DNA of 64,000 nt. Source: Candidatus Krumholzibacteriota bacterium (GTDB lineage: Bacteria > Krumholzibacteriota > Krumholzibacteriia > Krumholzibacteriales > WJIX01). The notes below the pieces were generated by a model. It was not told the origin of the DNA. It did no database searches and saw only the letters and a list, made by a program, of their open reading frames with translations. The stretch spans positions 142,060 through 206,059 of the forward strand of contig JAXHNR010000002.1 of the NCBI GenBank assembly GCA_034520215.1, given 5' to 3'. Shown piece by piece: positions 28,651 to 39,920 of this stretch (the first letter of the stretch is position 1; each line of letters starts with the position of its first letter). The position numbers were made by a program, and so were the translations under genes.

Positions 28651-28949
28651 GCCCTTAATCCTTAAGCCCCAAAACCAATTGTGCCGCAGACTGTTACGCG
28701 CTCGCCTTTCCTGCCTTTCAACATCCGGGTTCCAAGCACTAAAATACGGCCGTTTTTTTTAGTCTTTATCTCCTTTATTTACAGGGTGTTTTAACTTTTA
28801 TTTTTTTTATTGTCTTTTTTTCTTGATATGAATTTACCCTTGTGATAGCTTTTCTCTGCTGGGCGTCGGGGACTACTTCTGTGATGAAACATCATTTTTG
28901 TATTATATACCTTTTTACAGCACTCGCCCCTTGATGTGGAAAACAGCTT

Positions 28950-29022
28950 TTGTCAACCTTAAAAAGCTTCCGTATCTTGTTTTTATTCTTTGAGTTATAT
29001 AGTTATCCACAATTGTTGATAA
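28950..29022 (+). promoter_or_regulatory. dnaA promoter with DnaA boxes
   Basis: TTGTCA (28950-28955) and TATCTT (28973-28978) with a 17-bp spacer form a sigma-70 promoter candidate. Two DnaA boxes follow in the leader: TTATCCACA at 29003-29011 (perfect consensus) and TGTTGATAA at 29014-29022 (reverse orientation). Their position downstream of the likely start site suggests DnaA autorepression. The rest of the 28568-29063 gap is T-rich and shows no gene. Confidence 0.7.
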
Positions 29023-29063
29023 CTTTTCATTTTTGCGTTCGTTTTTTCTATGGAGAGGTTTAT

Positions 29064-30458
29064 ATGGGGGGCGGAAAACCCATTAAAGACGGTTCTTCTG
29101 AACTTTCCGGAGGTGTTAACCTGGTGGATCTGTGGGGTAATATTCTGGGTAAAATCAGCCTGCTTGTCAACGCGCAGACATTCCAAACCTGGTTTGAACC
29201 AATGAAAATAGCCACTCTTGTCGATAGCCTTATAGTTATAGAGGGCCCCAACCCGTTCTTTATCGACTGGGTAGCTGAACATCATATAGATAAAATATCC
29301 ATGGCGGCGGGGGAAATCCTCGGCCGTAATATAACAGTTGAATTCACCGCCGCCGGTTCGCACGAGCGTACAAAATCCATCGCGCCCCCTCCTTCTTCGC
29401 CACAAAAAGAAAGTAACCGCGTAGAGCCTCCTTTAAATAAAAATCTTAACCGGAGATATACTTTCAGCGAGTTTGTTGTGGGGGCTTGCAACAGACTGAC
29501 ACACGCTGCCGCGAGCGCCGTGGCGGAAAACCCCGCTGCCGCTTACAACCCTCTCTTTATTTACGGAGGGGCGGGGCTTGGAAAAACACATCTTATACAG
29601 GCGATAGGCAATTACGCGATCACTCATCACAGCTCCCTTTGCGTCTCATATGTTTCCGCGGAAACATTTATGAACGAACTTATTTATGCAATTCAAACGG
29701 GAAGCACCCTTAAATTTAAGGAACGTTACAGAAACACCGACATCCTGCTCATAGACGACGTTCATTTCCTGGCGGGCAAGGAAAGCACGCAGGAGGAATT
29801 CTTCTTCACATTCAACGCCCTGCATGACGCCAATAAACAGATAGTTGTAACCAGCGACCGCCCCCCCAAGGAAATCCCAACTCTTCAGGAAAGATTAACG
29901 ACAAGATTTGAGTGGGGCCTTATAACAGATATTCATCCGCCTGACCTTGAAACCCGTATAGCCATACTTAGAAGAAAGGTTAGAAAAGAGAATATCGAAA
30001 TCCCGGATGATGTTATAACCTTTATCGCCGAGAATGTTAAAACCAACATCCGGGCTCTCGAGGGCTCCCTTATAAGACTTCTCGCGTCTTCAAGCCTAAC
30101 CCGCCAGGAAATAAACTGTGAAATGGCTGAGCGGACACTGGAAGGTATTATTAAAAACTTAAAACCCACTCCCGTCACCATAGAGTCGATCCAGAAACGA
30201 GTTTCTGAAACCTACGACATTTCAGTCGCGAAAATCAAGTCAAGCTCCAGAATTAAAAAGATCGTTCTCGCGAGGCAGGTTGGTATATTTCTGTCAAGAG
30301 AAATCACAGACAAACCCCTTGTCGAGATAGGTAAGAAATTCGGGGGGAGAGACCACAGCACGGTTCTTCACGCTATAAAGAAAATCAATAAATCCCTTTC
30401 CAAAGACCCTTCCCTTGAAAAGGAAATCCAGATACTGCGGGGAAGACTCTCTGAATAG
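29064..30458 (+). CDS. dnaA: Chromosomal replication initiator protein DnaA
   Basis: DnaA melts the origin and recruits helicase. The start is the ATG at 29064 with GGAGAGG upstream; an upstream in-frame ATG at 28950 lies in the promoter. The 464-residue protein has domain I (QTFQTWFEPMKI), a polar linker, the AAA+ domain (YGGAGLGKTHL, DILLIDDVHFLAGKE, TSDRPPKEI) and domain IV with the DnaA signature GRDHSTVLHAIKKI. The gene is transcribed away from rpmH, the common origin arrangement. Confidence 0.97.
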   Translation: MGGGKPIKDGSSELSGGVNLVDLWGNILGKISLLVNAQTFQTWFEPMKIATLVDSLIVIEGPNPFFIDWVAEHHIDKISMAAGEILGRNITVEFTAAGSHERTKSIAPPPSSPQKESNRVEPPLNKNLNRRYTFSEFVVGACNRLTHAAASAVAENPAAAYNPLFIYGGAGLGKTHLIQAIGNYAITHHSSLCVSYVSAETFMNELIYAIQTGSTLKFKERYRNTDILLIDDVHFLAGKESTQEEFFFTFNALHDANKQIVVTSDRPPKEIPTLQERLTTRFEWGLITDIHPPDLETRIAILRRKVRKENIEIPDDVITFIAENVKTNIRALEGSLIRLLASSSLTRQEINCEMAERTLEGIIKNLKPTPVTIESIQKRVSETYDISVAKIKSSSRIKKIVLARQVGIFLSREITDKPLVEIGKKFGGRDHSTVLHAIKKINKSLSKDPSLEKEIQILRGRLSE

Positions 30459-30700
30459 ATTTTGATTGTCAACACTTTCAACATAAGGTCTGTTGATTAC
30501 GTGTTATTATCTCTTTTTGCTGTTGATAATAGAATCAATTTGTGGAAACCGGCTGCTTTTCAACAAATAAGTCAACATCAATTTTTACCCCTTTTTTAGC
30601 TGGTGTTATCCGGATCTTTCGGTTATCAACATATCCACACCCCCTACTACTTCTTCTATATATTATATATTAATAGTATGTTGTTAAATCCCCCCGGAAA
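30459..30700. other. Probable oriC: DnaA-box cluster and AT-rich unwinding region
   Basis: Between dnaA and dnaN lie several DnaA boxes or close variants: TGTTGATTA 30491, TGTTGATAA 30521, TGTGGAAAC 30541, TTATCCGGA 30606, TTATCAACA 30623 and ATATCCACA 30631. A run of almost pure A/T at 30652-30690 follows and is a candidate DNA unwinding element. Together with the boxes at 29003-29022 this would be a bipartite origin flanking dnaA. No experimental evidence is available from the sequence alone. Confidence 0.75.
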
Positions 30701-30786
30701 TTAAACAGAAAACTGAATAGCAGTAAATTAATAAATAAATTAACGTAATGGACGGGTGGAATCAGTATTATGGATACCATACGACA

Positions 30787-30993
30787 GTTGATTGAATTTG
30801 TCAAAACCCTCGCCGAGTGGCGAGCGGGCAGGGATTTCTGGCCCGAAGGGGCAGAAAGAGCGAGCCCGAGGCGGGAGAGCCAGCGGTTTCCTCGGCCGGC
30901 GAGAAACCGACAACGATTTTGAAAATATCAATCAGCCGCATACTGTTACAAATCATCGACTACCTTATAGATTATAAAAATTGGGAAAACTTC
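30787..30993 (+). repeat. Palindromic repeat family, copy B (right part)
   Basis: It matches the central and right portions of the full copy at 59999-60303, including GGATTTCTGGCCCGAAGGGG, CAGAAAGAGCGAGCCCGAGG and the arm GAAAATATCAATCAGCCGCA, ending in AAAATTGGGAAAACTTC. The left part is absent or highly diverged. The copy sits between the origin candidate and the dnaN promoter. Small open frames over it are also found over copy C and reflect the repeat, not genes. Confidence 0.8.
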
Positions 30994-31007
30994 AAATATT
31001 ATTTACC

Positions 31008-31035
31008 TTGAATATTATCTCTCTTGTTTTATAAT
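31008..31035 (+). promoter_or_regulatory. Promoter candidate for dnaN
   Basis: TTGAAT (31008-31013) and TATAAT (31030-31035) with a 16-bp spacer, 51 bp upstream of the dnaN start and immediately after repeat copy B. Confidence 0.65.
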
Positions 31036-31086
31036 GCTTTTCGTGGAACAGAAGAAATCTAACTATCTATTTTAGGAGGTAGAGGT

Positions 31087-32193
31087 GTGAAAAGTTTAAT
31101 TCCTCTGGATGAACTTCAGAAAAAAATGAGCGCTATATCATCAGTAGTTCCGGGAAAAACAACTATGCCAATTCTTTCTATGGTACTTATAAAAGCAGAG
31201 GAGAATTTACTTACGTTCTCGGCAACAGATCTGGATATCTCTGTTACTTCAAGGATTAAAGGTAAGGTAGAGAAGAATGGATCGATCGCCGCTCCGGCTA
31301 AAAAGCTTACAGAAATAGTGAAGTCTCTTTCGGGTGATCAAGTTTCGTTCGAAGTCGATAAAGGTGCGCTTAACATAGTTTCAGGAAGAAGTAGTTTTGT
31401 GATTAACGGAAGAAACGCGGATGATTTTCCTCAGATTCCCAAACAGGAGGGAAAGACAGGATTTTCTATTGATTTTAAACTTCTCGAAAAACTTATAAAA
31501 AAAACAACATACGCGGTATCTACAGACCTTACAAGACCGGCCCTATGCGGTGTCTTATGCAAGGTGAACACCGACGGAATGACGATGGTTTCTACAGACG
31601 GGCACCGTCTGGCAAAGATTGATTTAAAGCAAAAGTTTACAAATGTAGATAAAATTGACGTCATAATACCTCCAAAAGCTCTATCTACACTAAAGCAGTT
31701 TTCATCGGGGCAAAACAGGGTAAATATTCAATTGGCGGAAAACAATGTCTCTTTCTCGATGGAGGATGTAGTTATTTATTCTAGGCTTCTCGAGGGACCC
31801 TTTCCGGATTTTTCAAAAGTTATTCCCGAGAATAACAAGAAAGAACTTGTACTTTCCAGAACTTCCCTTTTAGAAGCTACAAAGAGGGTGTCTATACTGT
31901 CAGACAGTTTAACCCATCTTGTTGTTTTTTCGATTAAAGAAGGAAAGATACTGATCAATGTTAAGACAAAGGAACTTGGGGGGGCAAAAGAGGAAATAGA
32001 TGTTTCATACTCCGATAACCCTATGGAAATAGGGTACAATGCTAATTATCTTCAGGATATTTTAAGGACAATGGAAGGTGATAATATAATATTTTATCTC
32101 GACAGACCTGATAATGCCGGAGTTGTTGTTCCCGCAAAACAGGAAGAAGAGTATGATCACCTTTGTATTATTATGCCCCTGAGGATAAATTGA
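31087..32193 (+). CDS. dnaN: DNA polymerase III beta sliding clamp
   Basis: A 368-residue sliding clamp. The GTG start at 31087 follows TAGGAGGTAGAG. Three clamp domains are evident from the spaced segments TTMPILSMVLIKAEENLLTF, LTRPALCGVLCKVNTDGM plus TDGHRLAK, and the C-terminal hydrophobic groove with the ending CIIMPLRI. It encircles DNA and tethers the polymerase. It precedes recF by 24 bp. Confidence 0.97.
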   Translation: MKSLIPLDELQKKMSAISSVVPGKTTMPILSMVLIKAEENLLTFSATDLDISVTSRIKGKVEKNGSIAAPAKKLTEIVKSLSGDQVSFEVDKGALNIVSGRSSFVINGRNADDFPQIPKQEGKTGFSIDFKLLEKLIKKTTYAVSTDLTRPALCGVLCKVNTDGMTMVSTDGHRLAKIDLKQKFTNVDKIDVIIPPKALSTLKQFSSGQNRVNIQLAENNVSFSMEDVVIYSRLLEGPFPDFSKVIPENNKKELVLSRTSLLEATKRVSILSDSLTHLVVFSIKEGKILINVKTKELGGAKEEIDVSYSDNPMEIGYNANYLQDILRTMEGDNIIFYLDRPDNAGVVVPAKQEEEYDHLCIIMPLRIN

Positions 32194-32217
32194 TCTTTTT
32201 GTGAGGCGAAGCGGTGA

Positions 32218-33321
32218 ATGGGAATGAGGATAAACAGGGTAGAAATTACAAATTTCAGGAATATAACTGAAGCCTCTCTCGAATTCTCTCCCGGATTTAA
32301 TTTTATTACAGGATTGAACGCTCAAGGAAAGACAAATCTCCTCGAGGCGCTTTATATCTTTTCTCTCGGAAGGTCATTCAGAACAAGAAATAAAGAGGAG
32401 CTTATATCGCTGGGGGAGGACTTCTTCTTTATAAGGATGGCTGTAGAGAGCGACAGGGGGGTGGAATACATACTTGAGGTTGGAGTGGAACGATCCGGAA
32501 GCGCCCGCGTAAAGATAAATGGTGAAAGAACAAAGGGGTTTTCCAGCTTGATCGGGATAATACCGGGGGTGATATTTACTCCGCGGGACGTTGGTATGGC
32601 GTCTGGTCCTCCGGGAGACAGGAGAAGTTTTATAGATTACACGGCGGCGCAGATATCCGGTGATTTCTTCGGGGTTCTTAAAGGGTATAGGCAAGTATTG
32701 AAACAGAGGAACGCGCAGATCAAGGAAACAGCTGCGGGAAGGGGGCGGGGGGAAGTTATGAGAGCGCTCGACAGTATGCTTGTTGAAAGGGGAGAAATGC
32801 TTGTCAGGGGGCGAAGGAGGGTACTTAAAATAATAACCGACAGGGCGGCGGAGATGTTCAAATATGTGTTTAAAGGGGACGATTGTCTTGAGATGAAGTA
32901 TACCTCTTCAATTAACCCCGACGGCGGCAATTATTCAGATATCTTTTTGGATTATCTGATCAAAATGAGGGACGAAGAAATAAGAAGGGGTTATACAATC
33001 GCGGGACCTCACCGCGATGATATTAAAATATCAATTGGAGAACTCAACCTCAGGAAGTATGGATCTCAGGGAAGAAAGAGACTCGTGGCGATAGTTATGA
33101 AGATGGCGCAGGCTTCAGTTATTTATGAAAAACGGGGAGAAAGGCCCGTTATTATGCTGGACGATATTTTTTCTGAACTCGACAATAAAGTATCCCGGAA
33201 AGTAAAGGATTTTTTATCTGAGAAATATCAGAATTTTATCACTTCTCCCGACACGGCCGGCGTGGAGAACAGAGAAGGAGCAAGAGAGTTTTTTATAGAT
33301 GGAGGGGTGATAGAAGCATAA
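32218..33321 (+). CDS. recF: DNA replication and repair protein RecF
   Basis: A 367-residue SMC-like ATPase of the RecFOR gap-repair pathway. Walker A is GLNAQGKTNLLEAL (about residue 33), the ABC-type signature region is YGSQGRKRLVAI, and Walker B VIMLDDIFSELD. A second in-frame ATG at 32224 (MRINRVEITNFRN) is the more family-like start. The C-terminal about 25 residues are not conserved. Confidence 0.93.
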   Translation: MGMRINRVEITNFRNITEASLEFSPGFNFITGLNAQGKTNLLEALYIFSLGRSFRTRNKEELISLGEDFFFIRMAVESDRGVEYILEVGVERSGSARVKINGERTKGFSSLIGIIPGVIFTPRDVGMASGPPGDRRSFIDYTAAQISGDFFGVLKGYRQVLKQRNAQIKETAAGRGRGEVMRALDSMLVERGEMLVRGRRRVLKIITDRAAEMFKYVFKGDDCLEMKYTSSINPDGGNYSDIFLDYLIKMRDEEIRRGYTIAGPHRDDIKISIGELNLRKYGSQGRKRLVAIVMKMAQASVIYEKRGERPVIMLDDIFSELDNKVSRKVKDFLSEKYQNFITSPDTAGVENREGAREFFIDGGVIEA

Positions 33322-33421
33322 GAGATAGACCGGAAGAAAAGAATTGTTGAGAGGGCGCGATTGGGGTAGATTTATGTAATATTTTTGTTTATTTTTAACC
33401 TGTTTAGTAATACCATTCGGT

Positions 33422-35669
<2,248 letters not shown>

Positions 35670-35752
35670 TACAATAAGAACAGAAACCGGATGAGAAGTA
35701 ATTACCAGAAACGGAGTTGTCGTGCGGAAGAGTTTCCAGGAGGACAGATTAA

Positions 35753-38275
35753 ATGCAGATTAACAGACAACAGATAAAACAGAGCTATATAGAAGATGAA
35801 ATGAGAGACAGCTATCTCGATTATGCAATGAGCGTTATAGTTTCCAGGGCTCTTCCAGACGCACGGGACGGCTTAAAGCCCGTGCACAGACGCATATTGC
35901 TCGCGATGGACGATCTTAACCTTGCCCACAACCGGGCGTTCCGCAAATCTGCCAAAGTAACCGGTGATGTAACGGGAAATTACCACCCTCACGGCACAGC
36001 ATCTGCGTATGACGCGATAGTCAGAATGGCTCAGCACTTTTCGCTGAGGTATCCCCTTGTCGAAGGCCAGGGAAACTTCGGTTCGATAGATGGGGATCCC
36101 GCGGCCGCCGAAAGATACACGGAAGTGCGGATGCAGGGGATCGCCGAAGAGCTTCTGGAAGACATAAAGAAGGAGACGGTCGAGTTTGGGCCGAACTACG
36201 ATAACACCAGGCAAATGGCGCTTGTTTTGCCCGCGAAAATACCGAACCTTCTTATAAACGGAGCATCCGGAATAGCTGTCGGTATGGCCACTAATATTCC
36301 TCCTCACAACCTTGTCGAAATCATCGGCGGCCTGAAGGCTCTCCTGGAGGATCCGGAGCTGGACGCCGACCGGCTTTGCGAGCTTGTGCCGGGTCCGGAT
36401 TTTCCCACAGGGGGAATAATATGTGGAAGAGAAGGGATAAGAGAGGCTTATAAGACGGGCCGGGGGAAGCTGCTTGTCAGGGCAAAGGCGAATATAGAAA
36501 CCGCCGAAAGGGGAAAGTCGAATATTATCGTAACAGAAATTCCCTATCAGACCAACAAGGCGAAGATAATCAAAAAGACAGCTGATCTTGTAAGAAGCGG
36601 CAGCTTATCGGGCATCAGCGATATACGTGACGAATCGGACAAAGACGGAATGAGAATCGTTATAGAGCTGAAGAGAGACGCGTACCCAAAGGTTGTCTTG
36701 AACAAGCTTTATAAAAAGACACAGCTGCAGACCAGTTTCGGCATCATCCTTCTGGCTCTGATCGACGGAATAAGACCTTTGGTGATGACCCTGAAACAGG
36801 CCATGAAGGCATTCCTCGATCACCGCGAAGAAGTTGTAACCAGAAGAACCAAGCACGACCTTAAACGCGCTGAAGAAAGAGCCCATATACTCGAGGGTTA
36901 TAAAAAGGCCCTGGATAATATTGACGCCGTAATAAAACTCATTAAAAAGAGCGCTTCTCCCGGGGAAGCAAAAAACGGTCTCACGAAGGAATTCGGCCTT
37001 ACGGAAATACAGGCTCAGGCGATTCTGGACATGAAACTTCAGAGACTCACCGGACTCGAGAGGAAAAAGATCGACGAAGAGTATCTGGCGCTTATTCAAA
37101 AGATAGAATATTACAAATCTATTCTGGAAAGCCGGACGAGACTTCTTGGTATCATATCAGATGAACTTGACGATATAAAAGAGAGGTTCGGAGACGAAAG
37201 AAAAACGTCAATAATAGAAAAGGAAGGCGAGTTCGAAGTAGAGGACTTTATTGCTGAAGAAGACATGATAATTACTATAACGCACTCGGGGTATATCAAG
37301 CGGATTGCTTCTGACACCTACCGCAGACAGAAAAGAGGGGGCAAAGGTGTCAAGGGAATGGGGATGAAAGACAAAGATTTCATTGAACATCTCTTTATCG
37401 CGTCAACTCACACTTATATCCTTTTCTTTACCGACAAGGGGCAATGCCACTGGCTGAAAGTTCACGAGATTCCGAGAGGGGGAAGGCTTTCAAGGGGCAA
37501 AGCCATAGTCAACTTACTCCAGTTATCGAGTGAAGAGAGGATTACAGCGTTTGTTTCCGTGGATGATTTCGGCAGGGACCTCAATCTGATAATGGCCACA
37601 AAGAACGGTCGCGTCAAGAAGACCCCCCTGGCTGAATATTCCCATCCCAGAAAAAACGGAATAATAGCGATCGACCTGAAAGGTGATGACAGTCTCGTCC
37701 GCGCAGCAATGACTTCCGGAAATGATGATATTATTCTCGCGAAGAAGAAAGGCAAAGCGATAAGGTTTAATGAAAAAGATGTCAGAATAACCGCGAGGGC
37801 AACAATGGGAGTAAAAGGGGTCTCGATGAGCAAAGACGACGAAGTAGTTGAAATGGTTGTTGTAAAAGCGGGAGCCGCCCTACTGACCGTCACGGAGAAA
37901 GGCTACGGAAAGAGAACAGACATCAAGGAGTACAGAAACATAAGGAGGGGGGGAAAGGGTGTGATATCCATTCTGACCGATGAGCGAAACGGGAACCTGG
38001 TAACTATTAAAGAAGTTTTCCCCACCGATGAGATCATGATGATAACGAAAATGGGGAAGATCATAAAAAGCTCAGTATCTGAGATTTCAGTGATCAGAAG
38101 AAACGCCAAGGGTGTAAGATTGATCAATCTCGACGAAGGGGATTCCCTTGTAGGAGTTACTCTGGTAGCAGGAGAAAATGAAGAGGAGAACGGGAATTCA
38201 AATGAGGAGGAGAGCAAAAACGGCACTCCCGCCGGCGGAGGCGCTGAAGAGAGTAATAATCAGGGGGAAGAGTGA
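35753..38275 (+). CDS. gyrA: DNA gyrase subunit A
   Basis: An 840-residue GyrA. The catalytic Tyr lies in AAERYTEVRMQ (about residue 122), and the GyrA box region appears as RRQKRGGKGVKGM in the C-terminal beta-pinwheel, supporting gyrase rather than topoisomerase IV. The quinolone region reads HPHGTASAYDAIV, with Ala at the position of E. coli Ser83 and Thr at Asp82. The last 40 residues are acidic and Asn/Gly-rich. A GGAGG ribosome site precedes the ATG. Confidence 0.96.
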   Translation: MQINRQQIKQSYIEDEMRDSYLDYAMSVIVSRALPDARDGLKPVHRRILLAMDDLNLAHNRAFRKSAKVTGDVTGNYHPHGTASAYDAIVRMAQHFSLRYPLVEGQGNFGSIDGDPAAAERYTEVRMQGIAEELLEDIKKETVEFGPNYDNTRQMALVLPAKIPNLLINGASGIAVGMATNIPPHNLVEIIGGLKALLEDPELDADRLCELVPGPDFPTGGIICGREGIREAYKTGRGKLLVRAKANIETAERGKSNIIVTEIPYQTNKAKIIKKTADLVRSGSLSGISDIRDESDKDGMRIVIELKRDAYPKVVLNKLYKKTQLQTSFGIILLALIDGIRPLVMTLKQAMKAFLDHREEVVTRRTKHDLKRAEERAHILEGYKKALDNIDAVIKLIKKSASPGEAKNGLTKEFGLTEIQAQAILDMKLQRLTGLERKKIDEEYLALIQKIEYYKSILESRTRLLGIISDELDDIKERFGDERKTSIIEKEGEFEVEDFIAEEDMIITITHSGYIKRIASDTYRRQKRGGKGVKGMGMKDKDFIEHLFIASTHTYILFFTDKGQCHWLKVHEIPRGGRLSRGKAIVNLLQLSSEERITAFVSVDDFGRDLNLIMATKNGRVKKTPLAEYSHPRKNGIIAIDLKGDDSLVRAAMTSGNDDIILAKKKGKAIRFNEKDVRITARATMGVKGVSMSKDDEVVEMVVVKAGAALLTVTEKGYGKRTDIKEYRNIRRGGKGVISILTDERNGNLVTIKEVFPTDEIMMITKMGKIIKSSVSEISVIRRNAKGVRLINLDEGDSLVGVTLVAGENEEENGNSNEEESKNGTPAGGGAEESNNQGEE

Positions 38276-39918
38276 AACAGTTAGAAAAGATAAGAATATG
38301 GCTGGCGATTCTAACACCTCTGCTCGCGCTTGCGATTAGCGGCGGCGCGGCATCTTCTGTTAGGGGCGGCAATGACAAGATAGCTCAAGAGTACAAGAAG
38401 GGAAAAGACGCGGCCCTGAAGGAAATGATAGGAGTTGCCGTGCGGGATGAAAAAACGGTAGTTCTCAGGTGGGAAAAGGGCTCAAAACAAATTACGGCAG
38501 AGTATAACATTGAATTGCAAAAGGAAGAACCAAATACAAAAATCGCCGGCTCTGCACAAATCGTCAAATTAAGGGAAGCCGAAAAGAAGAATGGAATCAA
38601 AGGTTTGTTTGAGAAATTCACAGGGGATGGATATGAGAACGGAGATTTTGCCCCTATAGGGGACAGGATGCATATAGCGGTCGGGGAAGAAAAAGTATAT
38701 AATAAATGCTATACATGGGCTTATAAGCACGTGAAAGATTTTGTTGGAATAACGACTGTTTTCCAAGACCAAGCCCGCGTAAAAGAGAAGAGAGATAGAG
38801 CTCTCAGTTTGCGTGTCCGTTTCTTTACGGGCGAATCGCCGGGCAGTAAAAATGACCTGTCTTCAAAGGTTTTATCGGAGTATCCTGAGTTCGCCGCCGA
38901 CTCGCTTAACGGGGTCGTCTTTTCCAGCGACAGCCTTTTTGCGGGGGCTGTTATTCTGGGGGCTAACCCCGGCGGAGCATTTAGGCTGGAGCTCGAGCCG
39001 CGCTTTAGTTCAGAGAGCGACTCGTCTGAAGCCGCGGGAGCAAGGGCGGTAGACAGAACGAACGGCGACGAAAGAGAACAAGTCAGATTTCCTTCCGCGA
39101 GATTCTTTGCGGCCTCGAACAGCGGCAGCAGTGAATCCGGGTTCAGGCAGGTAGACTGGGCGGTGGTTTTTGCCAACTCCGAAGAAGAGATAAAGAGGAA
39201 CTTAACGGCAGCGCTTGAAACCTACAAAGGTACAGTTAATGAGAAAGGGAAGAGGACAAAATGGGTGGTGCCGCCGCTAAAAACAAGCATAATAAATCTG
39301 GAGACGAGGTTGCTGGCCGTCTGGAAAGATAACAGAAAAAATAGAGCCGCGGCGATGAAGATTCCTTTCGATTTTATCGGCAGCGGCATTAAGTGGATAA
39401 AGGTTGACGGTTCCAGGGTGCCGGATTATAAGAAATTAGGGACAGATATTATTGTGCCCCTAGAGGAAAGGTCTCTGAACAGGCCGGATTCCGTGTTTAT
39501 AGAGGGTGAATTCATAAATGGAATTTTGTTTGCGGGCAAGACAGCGCTGGCTGCCGGCAAAGAAGATTCATCCGGAAAAATTCCCGATGACGGCAGGCTG
39601 CCCCGCAGCTTAATGAATCTGTATCCAAATCCGTTTGTGGAAAAGGTAAACATTACGCTCAGCATTCCGAGGAAAGACGAAACGGATCTTTTTAATTCCG
39701 CGGAGATTTTGAAGGGAGACGGGATTGTTCGGATCTATGACGTAAAGGGTATGCTGGTCAAGAAGGTTCTTGAAAGAAAAATCAACTCACCGGGAAGATA
39801 TTCCGCGTTCTGGGACGGCAGGGACAGGAGGGGAGAGCAGGCGGCTCCCGGTGTATATTACTGCAACCTTCAAATAGACGGGATGACGTTAACCAAGAGG
39901 ATCGTTCTTCTCAGGTAA
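38272..39918 (+). CDS. Secreted protein with C-terminal FlgD/T9SS-like sorting domain
   Basis: A 548-residue protein of unknown function. The GTG start overlaps the gyrA stop by 4 bp. A signal peptide occupies about residues 8-27 (IWLAILTPLLALAISGGAAS). The central 400 residues are not recognised. The last 90 residues form a FlgD-like Ig/T9SS sorting domain: LYPNPFVEKVNITLSIP, RIYDVKGMLVKKV, YSAFWDGRDRRGE, APGVYYCNL, ending KRIVLLR. Such domains target proteins for export or surface attachment in FCB-group bacteria. Coupling to gyrA is odd for a surface protein. Confidence 0.72.
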   Translation: MKQLEKIRIWLAILTPLLALAISGGAASSVRGGNDKIAQEYKKGKDAALKEMIGVAVRDEKTVVLRWEKGSKQITAEYNIELQKEEPNTKIAGSAQIVKLREAEKKNGIKGLFEKFTGDGYENGDFAPIGDRMHIAVGEEKVYNKCYTWAYKHVKDFVGITTVFQDQARVKEKRDRALSLRVRFFTGESPGSKNDLSSKVLSEYPEFAADSLNGVVFSSDSLFAGAVILGANPGGAFRLELEPRFSSESDSSEAAGARAVDRTNGDEREQVRFPSARFFAASNSGSSESGFRQVDWAVVFANSEEEIKRNLTAALETYKGTVNEKGKRTKWVVPPLKTSIINLETRLLAVWKDNRKNRAAAMKIPFDFIGSGIKWIKVDGSRVPDYKKLGTDIIVPLEERSLNRPDSVFIEGEFINGILFAGKTALAAGKEDSSGKIPDDGRLPRSLMNLYPNPFVEKVNITLSIPRKDETDLFNSAEILKGDGIVRIYDVKGMLVKKVLERKINSPGRYSAFWDGRDRRGEQAAPGVYYCNLQIDGMTLTKRIVLLR

Positions 39919-39920
39919 TT

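Noticed and set aside
28881-28905. TGATGAAACATCA as a third parS site upstream of dnaA
   Set aside because: It lacks the CACGTG core and only resembles the outer half-sites.
30792-31011. Two overlapping open frames of 61-64 codons beside dnaN, similar to one at 60099-60329
   Set aside because: The similarity comes from the shared palindromic repeat. No ribosome site or codon pattern supports a protein.
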